64,000 nucleotides of DNA from Bryobacterales bacterium (GCA_020854055.1 JADZGD010000114.1:1-64000), one strand, 5' to 3'. Numbered from the stretch's first letter, positions 1 through 9,188 are shown. The notes: generated from the letters alone by a model not told the origin. A program made the numbers and translations.

Positions 1-164
1 ACCGTGAACTCGTAAGTGGTGAGCGAACGCAACTGCGAGCACTCCATTTTCGGAGCCAGTGGCGCCGCGCCGCCAGGGGCGTCCCAATAGCCGTTCCCTA
101 AACGATCCTGTCCGCACAGGGCCGGAATCAACATGGCGAAAACCGCCAGCAATCGGAGCTTCAT
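1..164 (-). CDS. N-terminal fragment of a secreted protein (cut by the window edge)
   Basis: An open frame starts with ATG at 164 on the minus strand and runs off the left edge after 54 codons. Residues 1-18 form a clear signal peptide: Lys and Arg, then a hydrophobic run, then Ala-Leu-Cys-Gly-Gln. The Leu-Cys-Gly could also be read as a weak lipobox. The visible mature part is Gly/Pro-rich and then has a Cys followed by Gln-Leu-Arg-Ser-Leu, which faintly recalls the first conserved segment of tannase/feruloyl esterase proteins common in Acidobacteriota. That family guess is weak. The gene is divergent from the GH36-like gene at 246, leaving about 80 bases for both promoters. Confidence 0.6.
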   Translation of the reverse strand, partial: MKLRLLAVFAMLIPALCGQDRLGNGYWDAPGGAAPLAPKMECSQLRSLTTYEFT

Positions 165-245
165 AAGCTATGACTCTTATTGCGCATCACTTTCCCATCC
201 GCCGTCAAGTATGCTCCCGGCCATGCTACGCTGTCTGTCGCGCTC

Positions 246-2258
246 ATGCCACCGAGCAAACTCGACCGTCGAAACTTCCTCAAATCCGCGGCGCTGGCGC
301 CGGCCGCGATAAATGCTTCGCGCGCCCCCGAACCGATCCGCCTCCAGCGCCTTGCGCCCTGGGAGGCCGAATTGTCCTTTGTGCTCGATCCACCCTGCGC
401 CGTCTGGGTCGTCCGGGGCGACGCGGGTGCTGACCCGGTCCAATATCAATCGGCCGGCTACCTTCTCCAACTCGACTGGGAGCAGCCAGCCGCCGGCCTC
501 TGGAACCTCCGCTTCCAACTTCGCCGCGCGGACAATGCCAAGTTCACCGTGCACTCCTACTCGGTGCGCGCGCGTGCCGAGTTCACCGGCATCTATCGCC
601 TCTGGGACTACCGCGGCGGTCCAACCGAGTTAATGTCCGGCTTCGATGCTCACACACGCGGCCTCGCATCCGGCGACAAGTTCGCGCAGACCGCCGCTGC
701 CAACACCGGCATTCCGCTACTGGTAGCCACGGACCGCGAAGGCCGCAACCGATTCAGTCTTGGAATGCTCGATCAGGTAGAGGTGACCGGACTCCGCATT
801 CGCGGGTTTTCCCTAGGTATCTCCGAGCGCGGCGAAGGACTCAACTTCACATTCGAATTCGAGCGCCCCACGGGCTATGCGCTGGAACGTACGGTTCTCA
901 CAGACGGTGCCCGCTTGGACACGCGCGGCCTGAGTTGGTTCGACACGATTGCCGAGTACACCACCTGGGTCGAGTCCACCGCGCCCATCGCCGTCCGGCG
1001 CCCCCCGCCCGCCGCCTGGGAGCCCATCTGGAACACCTGGTACCCGTTCGGCCAAAATATCAACCAGCAGATCATCCGCGAAAATGCCGTCCTCTGCCGC
1101 CAGGCCGGAATCACTACGCTCTGCATTGATGCCGGCTACAACAACGCACTCACCCGCGGCATGGCGAACGCCGCCGACATCGACCAGTTCAACGCACACA
1201 CCGGCGATTGGGTGGCCGACCCCGGCAAGTTCCCCCGCTTTCGCGCCCTGGTGGACGAACTCCACCAGCAGGGGCATCACGTAACTGTCTGGGTGGCGCC
1301 GTTCATCGCCGGCCGCGCCACCCGGGCTTACACCCGCGTCGGCTCCATGCTGATGCGCTCGGCGTCCGGCTCCGAACGAATTTATCTCTGCCCGAGCCAT
1401 CCGGACACGCCCGCCTATCTGGCCGATACATTTCTGAACCTGGCCCGCGATTATGACCTGGACGGCTTCTGGCTCGACTTCATGGACGGCCTGCACGAGC
1501 CCTGCCACGCCACGCATCCGCATGCCACACCCTCGCCCGGCGAAGGCTACAACCGCTGCCTCGCCGCCGTCCGCGACGCCGTTCTCGGCTGGAAGCCCGG
1601 CTTTCAGATCGAGACCCGCATGAAGATGTCCAACATCAACGTCAAGCAGTTCGCCAGCACGCTGGAAACCTATGACATGCCGTTCGATTTCGACCTGAAT
1701 CGCGGCTACGGTCTTGTGATGCGGTCATTCGCCGGCCGAGTCGCCGCCAAACTCGACCCCTGCCAGTGGCACATCCACGAATCGGACATGAACGTGGCCA
1801 AATCCTGCGCCACGGTGACATTCGCCGGAGTACCGGTGTTTGGCGTTGATTTCCGCCTGTTGCGCGAGTCTCACCGGAAGGTCGTTACGGCATGGATGCG
1901 CTTTTATGGCCGCCACCAGGCCGATTTCGCCCGCGCCGATTGCCGCCCGGTGGGATTCAACGTCCACTTCCCGCAGTTTGTAGCGCGCACCGGGAGCAAA
2001 TCATTCCACTACATTGGAAGCGCAGCCACCGCTCCAGCGCCAGCCCACAACAGTCGCGAGATTTACATAGCCAACGCGTCTGACAACCGCCGAATCACCC
2101 TGGTGCTCGACGGCGTCGAACCCGGTGCCTGGCGCAAACAGATCTTCGACTGCTTCCTGGAACCCCGGACGGAGACAACCATCCGCGTCGAACGGTCCAC
2201 GCTGGCACTTGACGAGCGGATACCCGAAGGAGGCATGCTGGTTCTCTCCCGGCCGTAA
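246..2258 (+). CDS. GH36-like glycoside hydrolase (alpha-galactosidase type), Tat-exported
   Basis: A 670-residue protein that probably removes alpha-linked galactose or related sugars from oligosaccharides outside the cytoplasm. The frame opens further upstream (TTG at 180), but ATG 246 puts a twin-arginine leader (Asp-Arg-Arg-Asn-Phe-Leu-Lys) at the N-terminus and is preferred. An N-terminal beta-rich part (about 35-240) is followed by a TIM barrel starting near the WNTWYPFG segment. The barrel contains the strand DGFWLDFMDG, whose Asp411 is the expected nucleophile, and HIHESDMN near residue 512, whose Asp514 is a candidate acid/base. A small C-terminal beta domain closes the protein. Family GH36/clan GH-D is inferred from these motifs; the substrate is not shown. 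It stands alone and converges on the gtrA-like gene. Confidence 0.8.
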   Translation: MPPSKLDRRNFLKSAALAPAAINASRAPEPIRLQRLAPWEAELSFVLDPPCAVWVVRGDAGADPVQYQSAGYLLQLDWEQPAAGLWNLRFQLRRADNAKFTVHSYSVRARAEFTGIYRLWDYRGGPTELMSGFDAHTRGLASGDKFAQTAAANTGIPLLVATDREGRNRFSLGMLDQVEVTGLRIRGFSLGISERGEGLNFTFEFERPTGYALERTVLTDGARLDTRGLSWFDTIAEYTTWVESTAPIAVRRPPPAAWEPIWNTWYPFGQNINQQIIRENAVLCRQAGITTLCIDAGYNNALTRGMANAADIDQFNAHTGDWVADPGKFPRFRALVDELHQQGHHVTVWVAPFIAGRATRAYTRVGSMLMRSASGSERIYLCPSHPDTPAYLADTFLNLARDYDLDGFWLDFMDGLHEPCHATHPHATPSPGEGYNRCLAAVRDAVLGWKPGFQIETRMKMSNINVKQFASTLETYDMPFDFDLNRGYGLVMRSFAGRVAAKLDPCQWHIHESDMNVAKSCATVTFAGVPVFGVDFRLLRESHRKVVTAWMRFYGRHQADFARADCRPVGFNVHFPQFVARTGSKSFHYIGSAATAPAPAHNSREIYIANASDNRRITLVLDGVEPGAWRKQIFDCFLEPRTETTIRVERSTLALDERIPEGGMLVLSRP

Positions 2259-2285
2259 GCCAGCCGCCCGCGCCTGGAACTCCAT

Positions 2286-2678
2286 CTATTCAAGAGCAGT
2301 GAAAACCAACCGGTCCGCCAGCAGATAGTTGACAACCGAAGTGATCGCGATCGACACCAGATTTGCAGCCAGATAAGGAAGCCCTGCCCACCCCACCAGC
2401 AGGCTCATCAGCACCAAATTCGAAAAGATCGACACCGCTCCGGTAGTCAGATTGAATCGTAGAAGCCGCGCTGCCGCCGAACCGCCTTTGCGGTCGGCCC
2501 ATGTCCACCGCTGATGCCACAAGAAGTTGTGGATCACCGCCGCCTCCACCGCGCAGGCTGTGGCCACCAGGTAGTGCAACCCCAACCCGGTGGTCAATCC
2601 CGCCAGCACTCCGAGTTGAACCAGAATACCCGCCGCGCCCACGGCGTTAAAGCGGAGCCAGCGAAGCAATCCCTTCAT
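2286..2678 (-). CDS. GtrA-like small membrane protein
   Basis: A 130-residue protein with four hydrophobic segments and the GtrA-family pattern: a Phe-Asn-Ala-Val-Gly opening before the first helix and an Asn-Phe-Leu-Trp-His-Gln-Arg-Trp-Thr-Trp stretch in the middle. GtrA proteins are thought to flip polyprenyl-linked sugars or assist cell-surface polysaccharide synthesis in the inner membrane. Its start overlaps the stop of the upstream CDP-alcohol phosphotransferase gene by four bases (ATGA), so the two are almost certainly translationally coupled. The C-terminal Ala-Asp-Arg-Leu-Val-Phe is also typical of the family. Substrate unknown. Confidence 0.85.
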   Translation of the reverse strand: MKGLLRWLRFNAVGAAGILVQLGVLAGLTTGLGLHYLVATACAVEAAVIHNFLWHQRWTWADRKGGSAAARLLRFNLTTGAVSIFSNLVLMSLLVGWAGLPYLAANLVSIAITSVVNYLLADRLVFTALE

Positions 2679-3355
2679 TCCGGCAGTCGCTCCTGTTGAT
2701 AGAGTATCCGCGTGTGAGTAATCATTCTGAACGCGGTGATCAGTAACATTCCGGCGATGCCAATCACCCCACCCACGTCAAACAACAGCCACCGATGACC
2801 AAACAGGGTTACCACCGCCGGTTGGAGCAACAGATAGAGATTCCCAATGACCAGTAGAATGCGAAGCTCCGTGGGACTCATTCCGCCGAATGAAAGATGA
2901 AACGTGCCGATCGTGTATGTGGCCAGGTACGTCTCGATCGAGAGCAGAAAGTAGGCGATCACCAACCCGGCCGCCACCCCGATCGACATAAAGCCCGAGA
3001 GCCCCATCCCGCCAATCAGGCAGAGCGTTCCCACCGCGTCCACCACGTGATCGACATAGAAGCCGTAGCGCGGCCGCTGACGGTTTCGCACCCGCGCCAG
3101 TGTCCCGTCCGTGCTGTCGCCGAACCAGTTCACCACCAGGCACAGGTTCACCATGTGCAACCAGTAGCGGCCAGAAGACGCCGACGCATAGCACACCCCG
3201 GCGGCGATCAGCGCAATCAGCCCCAAGGCCGTCAGATGATCGGAATTCACCCACCCCGGCAGGCTCCGGGCAATCGCTACCAGCACCCGCTTCTCAATCG
3301 GCGCCAGAATGCTTAGCTGCGCCCGGTTGGCATCGCGAAACTTCTCAGCCGTCAT
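2675..3355 (-). CDS. CDP-alcohol phosphatidyltransferase family membrane enzyme
   Basis: A 226-residue integral membrane enzyme of the CDP-alcohol phosphotransferase superfamily, which moves a phospho-alcohol group from a CDP-activated donor to an acceptor alcohol in the inner membrane. The signature is visible as Asp-Ser-Thr-Asp-Gly-Thr-Leu-Ala-Arg, then Gly-Phe-Tyr-Val-Asp-His-Val-Val-Asp; this is the D(x)2DG(x)2AR(x)nG(x)3D(x)3D pattern with all four Asp. Several hydrophobic helices follow. It is the first gene of a two-gene unit with the GtrA-like gene (4-base overlap), which suggests a role in envelope lipid or glycolipid synthesis. The donor and acceptor cannot be told from the sequence. 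Confidence 0.85.
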   Translation of the reverse strand: MTAEKFRDANRAQLSILAPIEKRVLVAIARSLPGWVNSDHLTALGLIALIAAGVCYASASSGRYWLHMVNLCLVVNWFGDSTDGTLARVRNRQRPRYGFYVDHVVDAVGTLCLIGGMGLSGFMSIGVAAGLVIAYFLLSIETYLATYTIGTFHLSFGGMSPTELRILLVIGNLYLLLQPAVVTLFGHRWLLFDVGGVIGIAGMLLITAFRMITHTRILYQQERLPE

Positions 3356-3441
3356 GCCTCCATTAGACCAGTTATCTGGCGCGAAACAGGCGCGAAATTA
3401 GAGACTTGGCAACGCCTGGCGCGAATAACTCATACTGTGGA

Positions 3442-4473
3442 ATGATGAGACCGCCACTCCTCGCTCCTCTCATCCTGGCGCTCGCTGCCGCACCGCCGCT
3501 CGCGGCGATGGATCTGCAACTGGACTCGGTGCAAAAAATCTGGGGTGAAGCGCCGCATAGCGCCTTCGGTGACCTGCTCCGCCACAACGGCCGCTGGTGG
3601 TGTGTGTTTCGCGAGGGCTCCGGTCACATTCCCAAGCAATTGGATGGATCTGACGACGGCAAGATCCGCGTCATCGTCTCCCCTGATGGGAATCAGTGGA
3701 AGCCCGCTGCGCTGATCGCAAAGACCGGCATCGACCTGCGCGATCCGCACATCTCAATCACCCGCGACGGACGTATGATGATCATCGCCGGAGGGTCGCG
3801 TTACAAGGGATCGGCCTACCTCGGCCGGAGACCTCAGGTGGCGTTTTCGGAGGACGGCTTCAACTGGTCCGCGCCGCAGGACGTGATGGAAGAAGGAGTA
3901 TGGCTGTGGCGTGTCACCTGGCATGACGGTCAGGCCTGGGGAGTGGCACGATACGGCTCGGCGGGAGGCGAGAAGCCGGAACACCCGCGCCGGGCCAACC
4001 TCGTCAAAAGTACCGATGGAGTGAACTGGCAAATCGTCGCCCGGTTGAAAGTTCCTGGCGCTGACGAAACCACGCTCCGGTTTCTCAGCGATGGAACGAT
4101 GGTGGCGCTGATGCGGCGGGCTACCGCGCAGGATCATAGCGCCGAAGCCTGGATCGGCCACGCCAGGGCGCCCTACACCGAATGGTCCTGGTCGCCCACC
4201 TCCGCATACGTGGGAGGCCCAAACTTCATCGTGCTGCCCGGCGACCGAATGATCGCCGGAGGCCGCTACTTCGCCGGGGGCAATCGTGCCATCCCGCGCG
4301 CCGGCATCGGCCGGATGACGCTCAACGGGTACAACGCTACACTCGAGCTGCCAAGCAGCGGAGACTCCAGTTATCCCGGCTTCGCCTGGCACAAAAACCG
4401 GCTCTGGGTCATGTACTACTCCTCGCATGACGGCAAAGCACAGATCTACCTGGCGAAAGTCCGCGTGCGTTGA
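3442..4473 (+). CDS. Secreted sialidase-like (BNR/Asp-box) protein
   Basis: A 343-residue exported protein with a signal peptide of about 25 residues. ATG 3442 (Met-Met-Arg-Pro-Pro-Leu-Leu) is preferred over the longer frame from 3406 because it starts right at the signal peptide. Three Asp-box-like repeats (Ser-x-Asp-Gly-x-x-Trp) occur in order: SPDGNQW, SEDGFNW and STDGVNW. These mark a six-bladed sialidase/neuraminidase-type propeller. A Phe-Arg-Glu motif near residue 57 and RDPHISITRDG near 105 could supply parts of an active site. True sialidase activity is not established; Acidobacteriota carry many such propellers that act on other glycans. It is a single gene on the plus strand. Confidence 0.75.
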   Translation: MMRPPLLAPLILALAAAPPLAAMDLQLDSVQKIWGEAPHSAFGDLLRHNGRWWCVFREGSGHIPKQLDGSDDGKIRVIVSPDGNQWKPAALIAKTGIDLRDPHISITRDGRMMIIAGGSRYKGSAYLGRRPQVAFSEDGFNWSAPQDVMEEGVWLWRVTWHDGQAWGVARYGSAGGEKPEHPRRANLVKSTDGVNWQIVARLKVPGADETTLRFLSDGTMVALMRRATAQDHSAEAWIGHARAPYTEWSWSPTSAYVGGPNFIVLPGDRMIAGGRYFAGGNRAIPRAGIGRMTLNGYNATLELPSSGDSSYPGFAWHKNRLWVMYYSSHDGKAQIYLAKVRVR

Positions 4474-4617
4474 TACATATCCGTAAGGCAACCTGGCGGA
4501 ACGACGGGTGGCATCCCGGTCGGGCTCAGAAAAATGGACATAGGGGGCGATTGGAGTGGTGGTGACGGCCATCGCCACCCACATCGCCTTCACCATGTTT
4601 ATCGGCCTGCCGCGCCG

Positions 4618-5646
4618 CTAACGTAGCGGCAGAGAAACCGGTTTTCGGCCACTGGCTGAGAGCTCGGCCGCCAGACAGATCTCGTGCGTCTTCACCGCAT
4701 CGGCGATGTTGCAATGGGACTCCTTGCCCTCCCGGATGCAGTCGACGAAATGGGCGATCTGCGGCACGAAGGGATGATGCGTCACCGAGGGGCTGTCCGG
4801 CAGCACCGTTGGAATCTCCGCCCATCCCGTTTGTCCCGTCCAGCGCTTGGTGAATAGCCGGTTGTCGCGGATCGCTCCGCGATTTCCCATCAGCGAGATA
4901 TTGAACTTATAAGGCGCGGAGTACTCGATCGAAGTCATCACCTTGCCCATGCTGCCGTCATCGAATTTGACCAGGATGACGCTGTTCGGCTCGTACTCAT
5001 AGTCGAGGGGGTTTCCTTTACTGGTGTTCGAATACCCAAACACCTCTACCGCCTCGCGGCCCATGAACCAGCGCATCCCATCCACCGCGTGGCAACCGCC
5101 GGTAAGCAGCGCCGAAGCGCCGAACTGTCTTTGGCGCATCCACGAATAAAGCCGATACTGAGTATCAATGCCGTGCAGGTAATCAACCTCGGCGTGGTAC
5201 AGATCTCCCAGCATTCCATCAGCAATTAGTTGCTTGATCGTTTCGTAAAGAGGATTCCAGCGCAGCACGAAGCTGGCCAGGCTGCGAACGTCGTGCGCGC
5301 TGACGGCGGATGCCAGCCGGCGCAGGCTTTCCAGGTCAATAGCGATCGGCTTTTCCACCAGAATGTGCCGCCCCGCTTCCGCGCAGGCTATTCCCTGGGC
5401 AGCGTGCAGATGATGCGGCGTGCAGATAGAGACAATCTGAACGGCGTCATCGCGCAGCAGGGCATCGAGGTCCGTGTAGACGCGACAATTGGCGACGCCG
5501 TACTCGCGTGCTTTGGCTTCGGCCCGCGCCCGGTCGCGGCTAAGGATCGCACGGACCTCGGTATGCGGGTTGGCCTGGTATGCCTTGATGTGCTCCCCGG
5601 AGACATCGCCGGTGCCGAGAACTGCAACTCCGAATTGTTTCGCCAT
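4618..5646 (-). CDS. Gfo/Idh/MocA family oxidoreductase (cytoplasmic)
   Basis: A 342-residue NAD(P)-dependent dehydrogenase of the Gfo/Idh/MocA family. It starts directly with the Rossmann fold (VAVLGTGDVSGEHIKAY) and has no export signal. The conserved Glu-Lys-Pro that sits near the nicotinamide is present (HILVEKPIAID, about residue 98), followed by the C-terminal alpha/beta sheet domain with GGCHAVDGMRWFMG, where the His-x-x-Asp pattern resembles the catalytic region. The gene lies 2 bases downstream of a second, Tat-exported family member, so the two are one transcription unit. The probable role is oxidation or epimerisation of a sugar or cyclitol; the substrate is unknown. Confidence 0.88.
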   Translation of the reverse strand: MAKQFGVAVLGTGDVSGEHIKAYQANPHTEVRAILSRDRARAEAKAREYGVANCRVYTDLDALLRDDAVQIVSICTPHHLHAAQGIACAEAGRHILVEKPIAIDLESLRRLASAVSAHDVRSLASFVLRWNPLYETIKQLIADGMLGDLYHAEVDYLHGIDTQYRLYSWMRQRQFGASALLTGGCHAVDGMRWFMGREAVEVFGYSNTSKGNPLDYEYEPNSVILVKFDDGSMGKVMTSIEYSAPYKFNISLMGNRGAIRDNRLFTKRWTGQTGWAEIPTVLPDSPSVTHHPFVPQIAHFVDCIREGKESHCNIADAVKTHEICLAAELSASGRKPVSLPLR

Positions 5647-5648
5647 AT

Positions 5649-6866
5649 TCAGCTAAGATGAATGGTCTCGGTCCCGCTGTCAAAGTAGGCCACTTTGCCC
5701 TGGGTAAAAGACTGCATCGCCATGATCAGCGGAATTTGCACCCGGTAGCCGAGTTCGATGTCGCAGTTCGGTTTTGTCCGCGATTGCATCGACTCGAGGA
5801 AGTTGCGCATGTGTTCGGTCTGATAATCGATCGGCACTCCGGAAGCCGGGCGGGCCACTTTGGATCCATACTCGGGCTGCAAATCGAACGTCGTATCCCG
5901 GAACGTGAGCGTGGCTTCGGTGGCGCGAATCACCGTGTCGGTCGGCGTGTCATTGGTGATGGATCCGATCACAACCACATTCAGCTTTTCCGGATATTCG
6001 ATCAACAGATCGAAAGTATCCGGAACATCGCGTCCACCGCCGTATAGGTATAACCCGCCTAGCGCCGTTACCTTTGAAGGGAAGTTCACCCCCAGCACCT
6101 TGAACAGGCGTGTCATCGGGTGCGGATAGAGGTCCGTGGAAGGCCCGCCCGAATAGTCCATAAACATACGCCAGCGGAAGAACCGGTCGACGTTGAATGG
6201 GCGATGCGGCGCATCGGCCTGGAACGCGTCCCAGTTCAACCCGGGACCGGGGGTTGCATTCGGATCGTCAATCGGCATGCCGTTCTCGCCGAAATCGGAG
6301 TGGCGGAAGTAGCCCGTCAACGCATGGGTCGGCTTGCCGATGGCGCCATCTTTCACCAGTTTCGCCGCCCTGAGCCAGGCCGGATCACTCACCCATTGCG
6401 CCCCCACCTGGAATACGTTCCCTTTGGCGCGCACCTCTCTCACCAGTTCCTTCAACTTTTCGAACTGCTGCCAGTGCGTCAGCGGCTTTTCGCAGTAAAC
6501 ATCCTTACCGGCGCGAGTTGCTTCCAGTGCCTTGTAGACATGCACCCGGTCCGGCGTCGCCACAATCACGCCGTCCACGGCCGGATCCTTCAACAGCTCG
6601 GCAGCGCTGGCGTAGCCCTTGACACCGAACTTCGCAGCCGTCTTTTCGCGGCGCGGCTGGTAGATATCGCATACCGCCACAATGTCGGCCGGCATTCCCT
6701 TTTTCGCCAATCCGCGAACGGTATTCGCCAGTGAATTGCCCCGCGCTCCGCTGCCGATCAATCCGATTCCCAACTTTGACTTACCGGCGGCGCCGCTAGC
6801 TCCAACTGCGCTACCAACGGCCGGCGCAACTCCCAACGTGTGAATAAAACGTCTTCGTGTAGACAT
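5649..6866 (-). CDS. Gfo/Idh/MocA family oxidoreductase with Tat leader
   Basis: A 405-residue family member with a twin-arginine leader at the N-terminus (Ser-Thr-Arg-Arg-Arg-Phe-Ile-His), then a Rossmann fold starting KLGIGLIGSGARGNSLA, the Glu-Lys-Pro motif in DVYCEKPLTHW, and a C-terminal domain with Trp-Arg-Met-Phe-Met-Asp-Tyr-Ser-Gly-Gly-Pro-Ser-Thr-Asp. Tat export fits a folded protein that carries its cofactor outward, a pattern common in Planctomycetes and Acidobacteriota. It sits between the UroD-like gene (27-base gap) and the cytoplasmic oxidoreductase (2-base gap). Substrate unknown. Confidence 0.88.
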   Translation of the reverse strand: MSTRRRFIHTLGVAPAVGSAVGASGAAGKSKLGIGLIGSGARGNSLANTVRGLAKKGMPADIVAVCDIYQPRREKTAAKFGVKGYASAAELLKDPAVDGVIVATPDRVHVYKALEATRAGKDVYCEKPLTHWQQFEKLKELVREVRAKGNVFQVGAQWVSDPAWLRAAKLVKDGAIGKPTHALTGYFRHSDFGENGMPIDDPNATPGPGLNWDAFQADAPHRPFNVDRFFRWRMFMDYSGGPSTDLYPHPMTRLFKVLGVNFPSKVTALGGLYLYGGGRDVPDTFDLLIEYPEKLNVVVIGSITNDTPTDTVIRATEATLTFRDTTFDLQPEYGSKVARPASGVPIDYQTEHMRNFLESMQSRTKPNCDIELGYRVQIPLIMAMQSFTQGKVAYFDSGTETIHLS

Positions 6867-6893
6867 TGCCGATCTCCTCGATTACGCCATGAA

Positions 6894-7913
6894 TTACTGG
6901 TTGGCGGCGCGGATCAAAGCGCGCAGGTTGGCGGGCGGCGTGGTCGCTGGAATCGCACAGCCCGCATTGATAATCAGGCGTGGTGTGCCGGCAAAAACGT
7001 CCAGCAACTCCCGCACCTTTTCCTCGACGCCCTCCGGCGTGCCTTGCGCCAGAACGCCGGTAGGATCGATATTTCCGGTAAAGGTAACCCGCTCTCCCAG
7101 GATCTCGCGCGCCCGCGCCGGGTTCGTTTTGTAATCAAGTTCCAGGGCATCGGAACCGGTGGCCGCCATCCCGTCGAGAATCGACTCGGTCTTGCCGCAG
7201 ATGTGCAGCATGTAGGGCAAGCCAAGCCGGTGGGATTCGGCGGCACAGCGCTGCTCCCAGCGCCAGGCAAACCGCTCGTAGAGACGTGGAGCAATCAGGC
7301 TCGGGCCGGCCGGCCCGTCGCCGTTGGAAATCATGTGGGCTCCGGCGTCCGCCATCAGCCGGATGAACTGAACCGTAGCCTCGCCGCACCAGTCGAGCAA
7401 CCGCTCGACACTGGCATGGCAGTCCGCATCCATCAGCGCGATCATCCACGGCTCGGCGCCCGCTACCATGCTGGCCAAGGCAAACGGGGACTGGTCGCAG
7501 TTGCCACGCACCAGAATTTCGCTACCAAAGTAGCGCCGCAGTTGCCGCACAGCCTCCAGCCACACTTGGACACCCGGGTACCCCTCCACCCGCACGGGCG
7601 GCAATTCGTCAACGTCGCTCAGCGAAGCCAGCCGCGGTGCTTTGCAGATGGCGGGCTCATCCTCAGGCAGGTAAACCGGCACGCCGCACGCCCCAGCCAG
7701 GGTAGCCGTATCAACATCCACCACGATCCCGTCGTAGCCATAGGTCTCAACGGATTGGATGAAGCAGCGCGCGATCGCCGCCGGATTGGAACGAAACTCC
7801 CGCATCGATACGCCGGCTTCGCGCGCCGCCATCATGAAGTTGTGCAGCATCACCGGACGCCGATCCGGCCACTCCCCGGAAAGCGCCGCCATCGTTCGCT
7901 GGTAGCCGTTCAT
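6894..7913 (-). CDS. Uroporphyrinogen decarboxylase-fold (MtaA/CmuA-like) protein
   Basis: A 339-residue protein of the URO-D superfamily but not a haem-pathway HemE. It has the zinc-ligand pattern of corrinoid/coenzyme methyltransferase relatives: His-Ile-Cys-Gly-Lys-Thr near residue 231 and a second Cys in INAGCAIPATTP near residue 322. A GNID motif (FTGNIDPTGVL) is also visible. Such proteins are widespread in Acidobacteriota sugar-degradation operons, where the function is mostly unassigned. It is transcribed with acetate kinase upstream (66-base gap) and two Gfo/Idh/MocA genes downstream. Methyl or demethylase chemistry is inference only. Confidence 0.82.
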   Translation of the reverse strand: MNGYQRTMAALSGEWPDRRPVMLHNFMMAAREAGVSMREFRSNPAAIARCFIQSVETYGYDGIVVDVDTATLAGACGVPVYLPEDEPAICKAPRLASLSDVDELPPVRVEGYPGVQVWLEAVRQLRRYFGSEILVRGNCDQSPFALASMVAGAEPWMIALMDADCHASVERLLDWCGEATVQFIRLMADAGAHMISNGDGPAGPSLIAPRLYERFAWRWEQRCAAESHRLGLPYMLHICGKTESILDGMAATGSDALELDYKTNPARAREILGERVTFTGNIDPTGVLAQGTPEGVEEKVRELLDVFAGTPRLIINAGCAIPATTPPANLRALIRAANQ

Positions 7914-7979
7914 CGCCCGCTAGACCACAGCCATGGTACGCAATTGAACCGTATCGCGCAACACGATCCCTTCAGGCGG

Positions 7980-9188
7980 CTATCCCTTCAGGCAGCGCAC
8001 CGTATCGCGGGCAATCACCAACTCCTCCCGCGCCGGCACAACCCACACCTTCGTTCGCGCGCCCTCCGCACTGATCTCCGCCTCGCATCCAACGGCAGAT
8101 GCGTTGCGCCCCACATCAAGCACGATCCCCAGCGCATCCAGCGATTCACACACCAGGCGGCGGATCTCCGGCTGATTCTCGCCCACGCCGGCAGTAAAAA
8201 TCAGCGCATCGGCGCCATTCAGTTCGGCATAATAGGCTCCGACATACTTGCGAATACGGTGGCAGAAGACATCCACGGCCAGTTTAGCCCCGGCGTGTCC
8301 TTCGGAGCGTTTCTGCATCAACAAACGCATGTCGTTGGCCAGCCCGGAGAGCCCCGCCACACCACTCTCATGGTTTAGCAGAGCAATCACCTGCTCGGCG
8401 CTCTTGCCCTCGCGCTCCATTATTCGTGGAATTATGGCCGGGTCGATATCGCCGCTGCGCGTACCCATTACCAGCCCTTCCAACGGCGTGAATCCCATCG
8501 TCGTGTCCACGCTGCGGCCGCCGTCAATCGCCGTTATCGAACAGCCGCTGCCCAAATGGCAACTGATGAGCCGGAAACCCCCCGGCTCGCCACCCTGAAG
8601 CCTGGCATAACGCTCGGAAACGTAGCGGTGCGACGTGCCGTGAAAACCGTATCGCCGGATGCCGTCGCGCGTGAGGAACCGCTCCGGAATCGCATAGCGA
8701 TAGGCGCACGGTGGCAGGGTGCTGTGAAATGCGGTATCGAATACGGCCACCTGTGGCACTTCGGGATGCATTTGACGCAATGCGTAGTAGCCTCGCAAGC
8801 CCGCCGGATTGTGCAGTGGCGCCAGTTCACTCAGTTGCTCCAGGCGAGGCAGACTCGTCTCGTCAAGCAGCGCCGGCTCCGTGAAAACGGCGCCTCCATG
8901 TACAATCCGGTGGCCCGCCGCATCAAACGAGACCTTGCCCCCCTCCACCTCCCGCATGATGCGGAAGAATGCATCGAATGCCTCCCGGGCGCCGGGAATC
9001 GGCATCGTGCGCCGTACCGGCGGCTCACCACTGCGCTCGTAGCTGACCACCGCCTGTCCGGCGCCGACGCGATCTACCTCTCCCCTGGCAAGAACACGAT
9101 CCTCATCACGTTCCATCAGCGCCGCGGACGTCTCGATTCGCTGGAACTTAATACTGTAACTGCCGCTGTTGATCACCAGTACCTGCAT
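7980..9188 (-). CDS. ackA: Acetate kinase
   Basis: A 402-residue enzyme, the usual length, interconverting acetyl phosphate plus ADP with acetate plus ATP in the cytoplasm. The family signatures are all present: an N-terminal VLVINSGSYSIKFQ segment (the usual second Ser after Gly-Ser is Tyr here), RIVHGG, GFHGTSHRYVSERYA, CHLGSGCSITAIDGG, the DTTMGFTPLEGLVMGTRSGD block and FTAGVGENQPEIR near the C-terminus. It heads a minus-strand run with the UroD-like gene and two oxidoreductases. No phosphotransacetylase gene is next to it. It is divergent from the esterase gene at 9278, with an 89-base intergenic region. Confidence 0.95.
   Translation of the reverse strand: MQVLVINSGSYSIKFQRIETSAALMERDEDRVLARGEVDRVGAGQAVVSYERSGEPPVRRTMPIPGAREAFDAFFRIMREVEGGKVSFDAAGHRIVHGGAVFTEPALLDETSLPRLEQLSELAPLHNPAGLRGYYALRQMHPEVPQVAVFDTAFHSTLPPCAYRYAIPERFLTRDGIRRYGFHGTSHRYVSERYARLQGGEPGGFRLISCHLGSGCSITAIDGGRSVDTTMGFTPLEGLVMGTRSGDIDPAIIPRIMEREGKSAEQVIALLNHESGVAGLSGLANDMRLLMQKRSEGHAGAKLAVDVFCHRIRKYVGAYYAELNGADALIFTAGVGENQPEIRRLVCESLDALGIVLDVGRNASAVGCEAEISAEGARTKVWVVPAREELVIARDTVRCLKG

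Noticed and set aside
6840..8378. A 512-codon plus-strand frame opposite the UroD-like and acetate kinase genes
   Set aside because: It crosses two genes with clear family motifs on the other strand and its own sequence is Arg/His/Gln-rich without any domain.
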